DNA from: Centroberyx gerrardi | Taxonomy: Eukaryota > Chordata > Actinopteri > Beryciformes > Berycidae | NCBI RefSeq assembly: GCF_048128805.1 | Contig: NC_136003.1 | Location: 20,046,840-20,110,839 of the forward strand | DNA length: 64,000 nt | Direction of reading: 5' to 3' | Shown: piece after piece, positions 60,890 to 64,000 of the stretch | Layout of the letters: every line of letters starts with the position of its first letter | Position numbering within the stretch: the stretch's first letter is position 1 | Translations under genes and position numbers: made by a program | Notes under the pieces: model-generated | The model's input: the letters and a program-made list of their open reading frames with translations, nothing else | What the model was told of the DNA's origin: nothing | The model's database searches: none

Positions 60890-61117
60890 ATAGTATGTAT
60901 TCATGAGTGCAGCTCCTACACAGTGTCTGACAAGCATCTTTGCGACACACCACACACCACACCCCAGAATGTACATGACTATGTATGTGGGTATGTGGGC
61001 GTGCTCCAGCACACTAGAATGCCTTCACAGTTGAACCATTGTCTCCCACTATCCCAGCGGTGGGACGACTGGGAGCGGATGACTAATCCCAGTGTGTGTC
61101 TTTGCCCCATGCACCAG

Positions 61118-61259
61118 GAGTTTGAAAACACTGAGGGAGAGGAGTACCAGGCAGATCTCTCCGCCTTGGCCTCGCCCTCCTCCCAGAACGGCCCAGAGGT
61201 CTACATCCTCCCCCTCACCGAGGTCTCCCTGCCGGTCTCCAAGCAGCCTGGCCGATCCA
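61118..61259 (+). CDS. aatk: aatk (LMTK1) exon 3: juxtamembrane segment
   Basis: 142 nt between CACCAG and the donor GTAAGA (61260). Encodes EFENTEGEEYQADLSALAS, then NGPEVYILPLTEVSLPVSKQ and PGRS plus one base. Human AATK has EFENAEGDEY and NGPDVYVLPLTEVSLPMAKQPGRS as I recall. This is the cytoplasmic link between the helix and the kinase domain. Ends in phase 1. The kinase exons are not in the window. Confidence 0.95.
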
Positions 61260-61360
61260 GTAAGAAACTACACAGCAACATCAGCACATCTCCTCTCAGT
61301 CATTTTCACCTGCTTTTCATTTTACTTGATTTGTGTCCACTTCTTTGGTTGTCTTTCCTT

Positions 61361-61437
61361 TCCTTTCCTTTCTTTTCTTTCCTTTCCTTTCCTTTCCTTT
61401 CCTTTCCTTTCCTTTCCTTCTCTTCTCTTCTCTTATC
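61361..61437. repeat. (CCTTT)n microsatellite
   Basis: Pentanucleotide array CCTTT, drifting into CTTCT. Confidence 0.95.
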
Positions 61438-61486
61438 CTCGCTGTCCTTTCTTCATCTTTGTTCTCCCCTCCTCTCCACTTTAAAG

Positions 61487-62444
61487 TTAAAGGTTAATTC
61501 TGGTCATTTTCAACCTGAGCCTTATTTTCCTAGGTTTTGCCATCATGACGATTGATTGTGTTGAAAATGTCATCACTTACTTCACTGTAGAGCTTTCTTA
61601 TCTCCAGGTTGCCGGGAGCGCTGCTCTCCAATACACAAACACAGGGCCAAAGCGGTAATCTCCAACAGCTGCGATTGAACAATTATCACTTCAGTTAATA
61701 ACAGATAATAACAGATAATAGTCCATTTGATATCTTTTTTGCTGTTGCTCACACACTTCGTTGTTTACTTTGCTGGCTGCGTTCAAGTCATGTCAGAAAA
61801 ATCAGAAGAAGGGGACTTTGTTGCTTCAGTTACAAGAAAGCATTCTTTACGTGTTTTACTCACTGGAATGCCCACATCCAAAATAATTTTTATTTATGAA
61901 TTTAAAATCAACCATCAACAAACTATAGCAGATATTTCTCACTTTTTGTGAGTGTGGTTGATTGTATTAGTGTGAATATAACTAGGCTAATTGTGATTGT
62001 TCTTACCTTGGACCATCCACATAGGTGGATTCCCTATTATGTTTACTGCTTGTGTTGACACACACAAATTGTGTTGTCACATGTGAGATATCACAGCCTA
62101 CCAAATATTCCCACATATCCAACTTGTAATTACCACTGGTCTACTTGCCAATGAGCTCATGCTAGTTAAAATAACATTTCTAACACTGCAATATACGCAA
62201 GTTTCAGGTAATGGATAATTGGACATTGGAAGTAGGCAGGTCCCATTGCAGTGTGAGGGTTTAATCACTTTTTGGATTCAATTGTTGGAGATTACCGCTT
62301 TGTGTATTGGACAGCAGCACTCCCGCCGATCTGGGGGTATGAACGCTCTACAGTGAAGTAAGTGATGATACACAGTCAATCGTCATGATGGCAGAATCTA
62401 GGAAAATAAGGAACAGGTTGAAAATCACCGGAATTACCCTTTAA
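61487..62444. mobile_element. Fold-back MITE with long inverted repeats and TTAA ends, 958 bp
   Basis: The first 190 bp or so (TTAAAGGTTAATTCTGG..., CATCATGACGATTGA, GGTAATCTCCAACA) reappear in reverse complement in the last 190 bp. Both ends are TTAA, as in piggyBac-type insertions. The centre has short repeats (AATAACAGATAATAACAG) and no transposase. Confidence 0.75.
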
Positions 62445-63169
62445 CAGTTTTGTTTATCACATTTGTCAGCATTAATTCCCAGCTCTTTAGGCAGGGTTAA
62501 TCTGTTTTCAGAATTAACCATACTACCAAGGACTATTAAAAGATACCACAAGGGGGTACAGCACCTCTTACTGGGCGCTATTGATTTGGGTGAGATAAGA
62601 ACTGAGTAAATTTGTCAAGCTTAGCAGGGAGGGACACAGTCTCTGCATGTCTTTTGTTCTCTCTTGTGCTATACAGTATGTCTTTTCTTACTTGCCCTCT
62701 CTCTCAACAAGGGACAGACATCTGTCTATTGAGTAATGCATTTAGACGTCGACCTACTGCAGCGCTGCAGTGTGTATTGTATGTGAAAGCTGTGGCCCAC
62801 TGGAGAGGAAGGAATTTGTCCTAACATATGTTATTTCTGTGGCTCTTTGTCTGTTCGTGAGTGCATAAGACTATATTGCATTACGCAGATATGCATCCAA
62901 TATGTCTATTCCTATTCCAGTTGACACCGCCTGATTCGTAACTAGGCTTACATAATACAATATTCAAACTTCAACGCTCTTCCACTTTACGTTGATGTGT
63001 CCTGTTTATATATACTATATCTATGATCCCTCCCAGTAACTCCACAGGCTGTTTGTATCTCCGGGAGGGTCGTGCAGCCTCAAACCCAGCCTGTTAAAGT
63101 GTGTGCATGTGTGTGTGTGTGTGTGTGCGTGCATCTCAATGTGAGTCAGATCCTGAGCGCTCACAGTGC

Positions 63170-63370
63170 CTCCCCCTGCATGACTCACTGGCTGTCTGCG
63201 CCGCGCTGTGCTCAGCCGGAGGGGAGGTGAGTCGGGGCTCAGCATCCCAGGATGTGAGCACCAGCGCTGATTGGACAAGGCAGCCTCAGGCTCGCAGCCA
63301 ATCGCTAGCCTCCCTTCTGTCCTCCATAGCTACCGCCGTCTGATTGGCCCAGGTGTTGCAGGGCGAGGAG
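63170..63370. promoter_or_regulatory. CCAAT-box cluster in aatk intron 3, possible internal promoter
   Basis: Three CCAAT boxes in 79 bp: ATTGG at 63270-63274 and 63343-63347 and CCAAT at 63298-63302. The surrounding sequence is richer in G+C and CpG than its neighbours, and a polypurine run follows. Direction and target are unknown. Confidence 0.35.
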
Positions 63371-64000
63371 TGGAGAAATGGGGAAAGGAGGCGAGATGGA
63401 GAGAGAGGGAGAGAGAAGGAGATGGGGAGGGAGAATGTCTCCTTTCATAGTCTTTCCGAGTGCTTGTTTCTTTCTTTTCTTCCACATCTCCTACTTTGTA
63501 CTAGTGTTTGTCTCCTTTCTTCTGTAAAGTCAATGAAAATTGTGTAATCCCAACTATTATCATATCTACCTATATTGCTATTTTGTACACTTGGATATTG
63601 GAAATTGAACAGCTCTTTCTATTGCTCTGCGTAATATCTGACTAAATGACAAATGCACAGAGAGACATGAAAAGGTCAAGTGGATAGAAAATTGCAATAA
63701 TGATGTCATATGTCATAAGTATGGCGTCAATAGGCTCTAGAAGTCAAGCATGTCTATTAGACTAAATGACAGGAGGATAGGCTCATTTGTTATTAGTCAG
63801 ACATAATCACTGGAAGCTCCTCCATACATTTTAACATCACGCACGTCATAAATTCTCCACCCACACACTAACACACGTATGCATGCTGAAAATGAGCATA
63901 GTAATTGTATGTGGTACAAAGACACCAACTGTCCAGCTCAGATCATTACATGAATGCATACCATGAATGGGTGTATACTGTATGACCCAAGCAACTATTG

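Larger units (their letters stand above)
55143..61117 (+). other. aatk: aatk intron 2 (6.0 kb)
   Basis: GTGAGC donor, CACCAG acceptor, phase 0. Holds microsatellites, polypurine tracts, a long TCTG array and several dispersed repeats. No extra exon recognised. Confidence 0.8.
61260..64000 (+). other. aatk: aatk intron 3, partial
   Basis: Runs off the right edge. Holds a CCTTT repeat (61361-61437), a fold-back element (61487-62444) and a CCAAT-rich segment (63170-63370). No kinase exon recognised. Confidence 0.7.

Noticed and set aside
40096-64000. miR-338, known to lie in an AATK intron in mammals
   Set aside because: I saw no match to its mature sequence in this window. In mammals it lies in a later intron, which would be beyond the right edge.

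Overview
The window looks like genomic DNA from a ray-finned fish, probably a teleost. It carries a tandem immunoglobulin light-chain (IgL) locus of teleost type, vertebrate recombination signal sequences (RSS), fish-type SINE, LINE and MITE repeats, very abundant CA/GT and CT microsatellites, and the first exons of a vertebrate gene, aatk (LMTK1). I cannot name the species.

Left part, about 1-37,000: four tandem IgL clusters, all transcribed from the minus strand. From left to right they are A (its C exon cut by the window edge, J, three V), B (C, J, three V), C (C, J, four V) and D (C, J, three V, one a pseudogene). That is 13 V, 4 J and 3 complete C exons. Each V is a 40-nt leader exon, a short intron and a 330-nt V exon followed by a perfect 12-spacer RSS. 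Each J encodes VFGQGTKLIVT and has a 23-spacer RSS. V12/J23 is the kappa/sigma arrangement, not the lambda one. The V and C sequences look most like the teleost L2 (sigma-like) class, which is my inference. J-to-J period is 9.6, 9.7 and 11.5 kb. Shared insertions (a tRNA-derived SINE, a fossil solo LTR, an L2-like LINE tail, an ATT microsatellite) show that the clusters arose by duplication and unequal exchange after those insertions.

Middle, about 37,000-40,000: the edge of the IgL locus, with a remnant of a lost neighbouring cluster, then microsatellites and a modestly CpG-containing stretch.

Right part, about 40,000-64,000: the 5' end of aatk on the plus strand, head-to-head with the IgL locus. 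Three coding exons (40,041-40,095, 55,009-55,142 and 61,118-61,259) join in frame to give the N-terminal region, the single transmembrane helix with its cysteine cluster, and the juxtamembrane segment. The kinase exons lie beyond the window. The introns are full of microsatellites, a 0.7-kb TCTG tract and several MITE-like elements with TTAA ends.

The IgL segments work together: RAG joins one V to the J of a cluster, the J-C intron is spliced out, and the protein is leader-V-J-C, pairing with heavy chain through the C-terminal cysteine. I see no previously undescribed gene system. The most interesting signals are the octamer/TATA element repeated behind every C gene, the germline CDR variation on near-identical frameworks, and the record of cluster duplication left by the inserted repeats.
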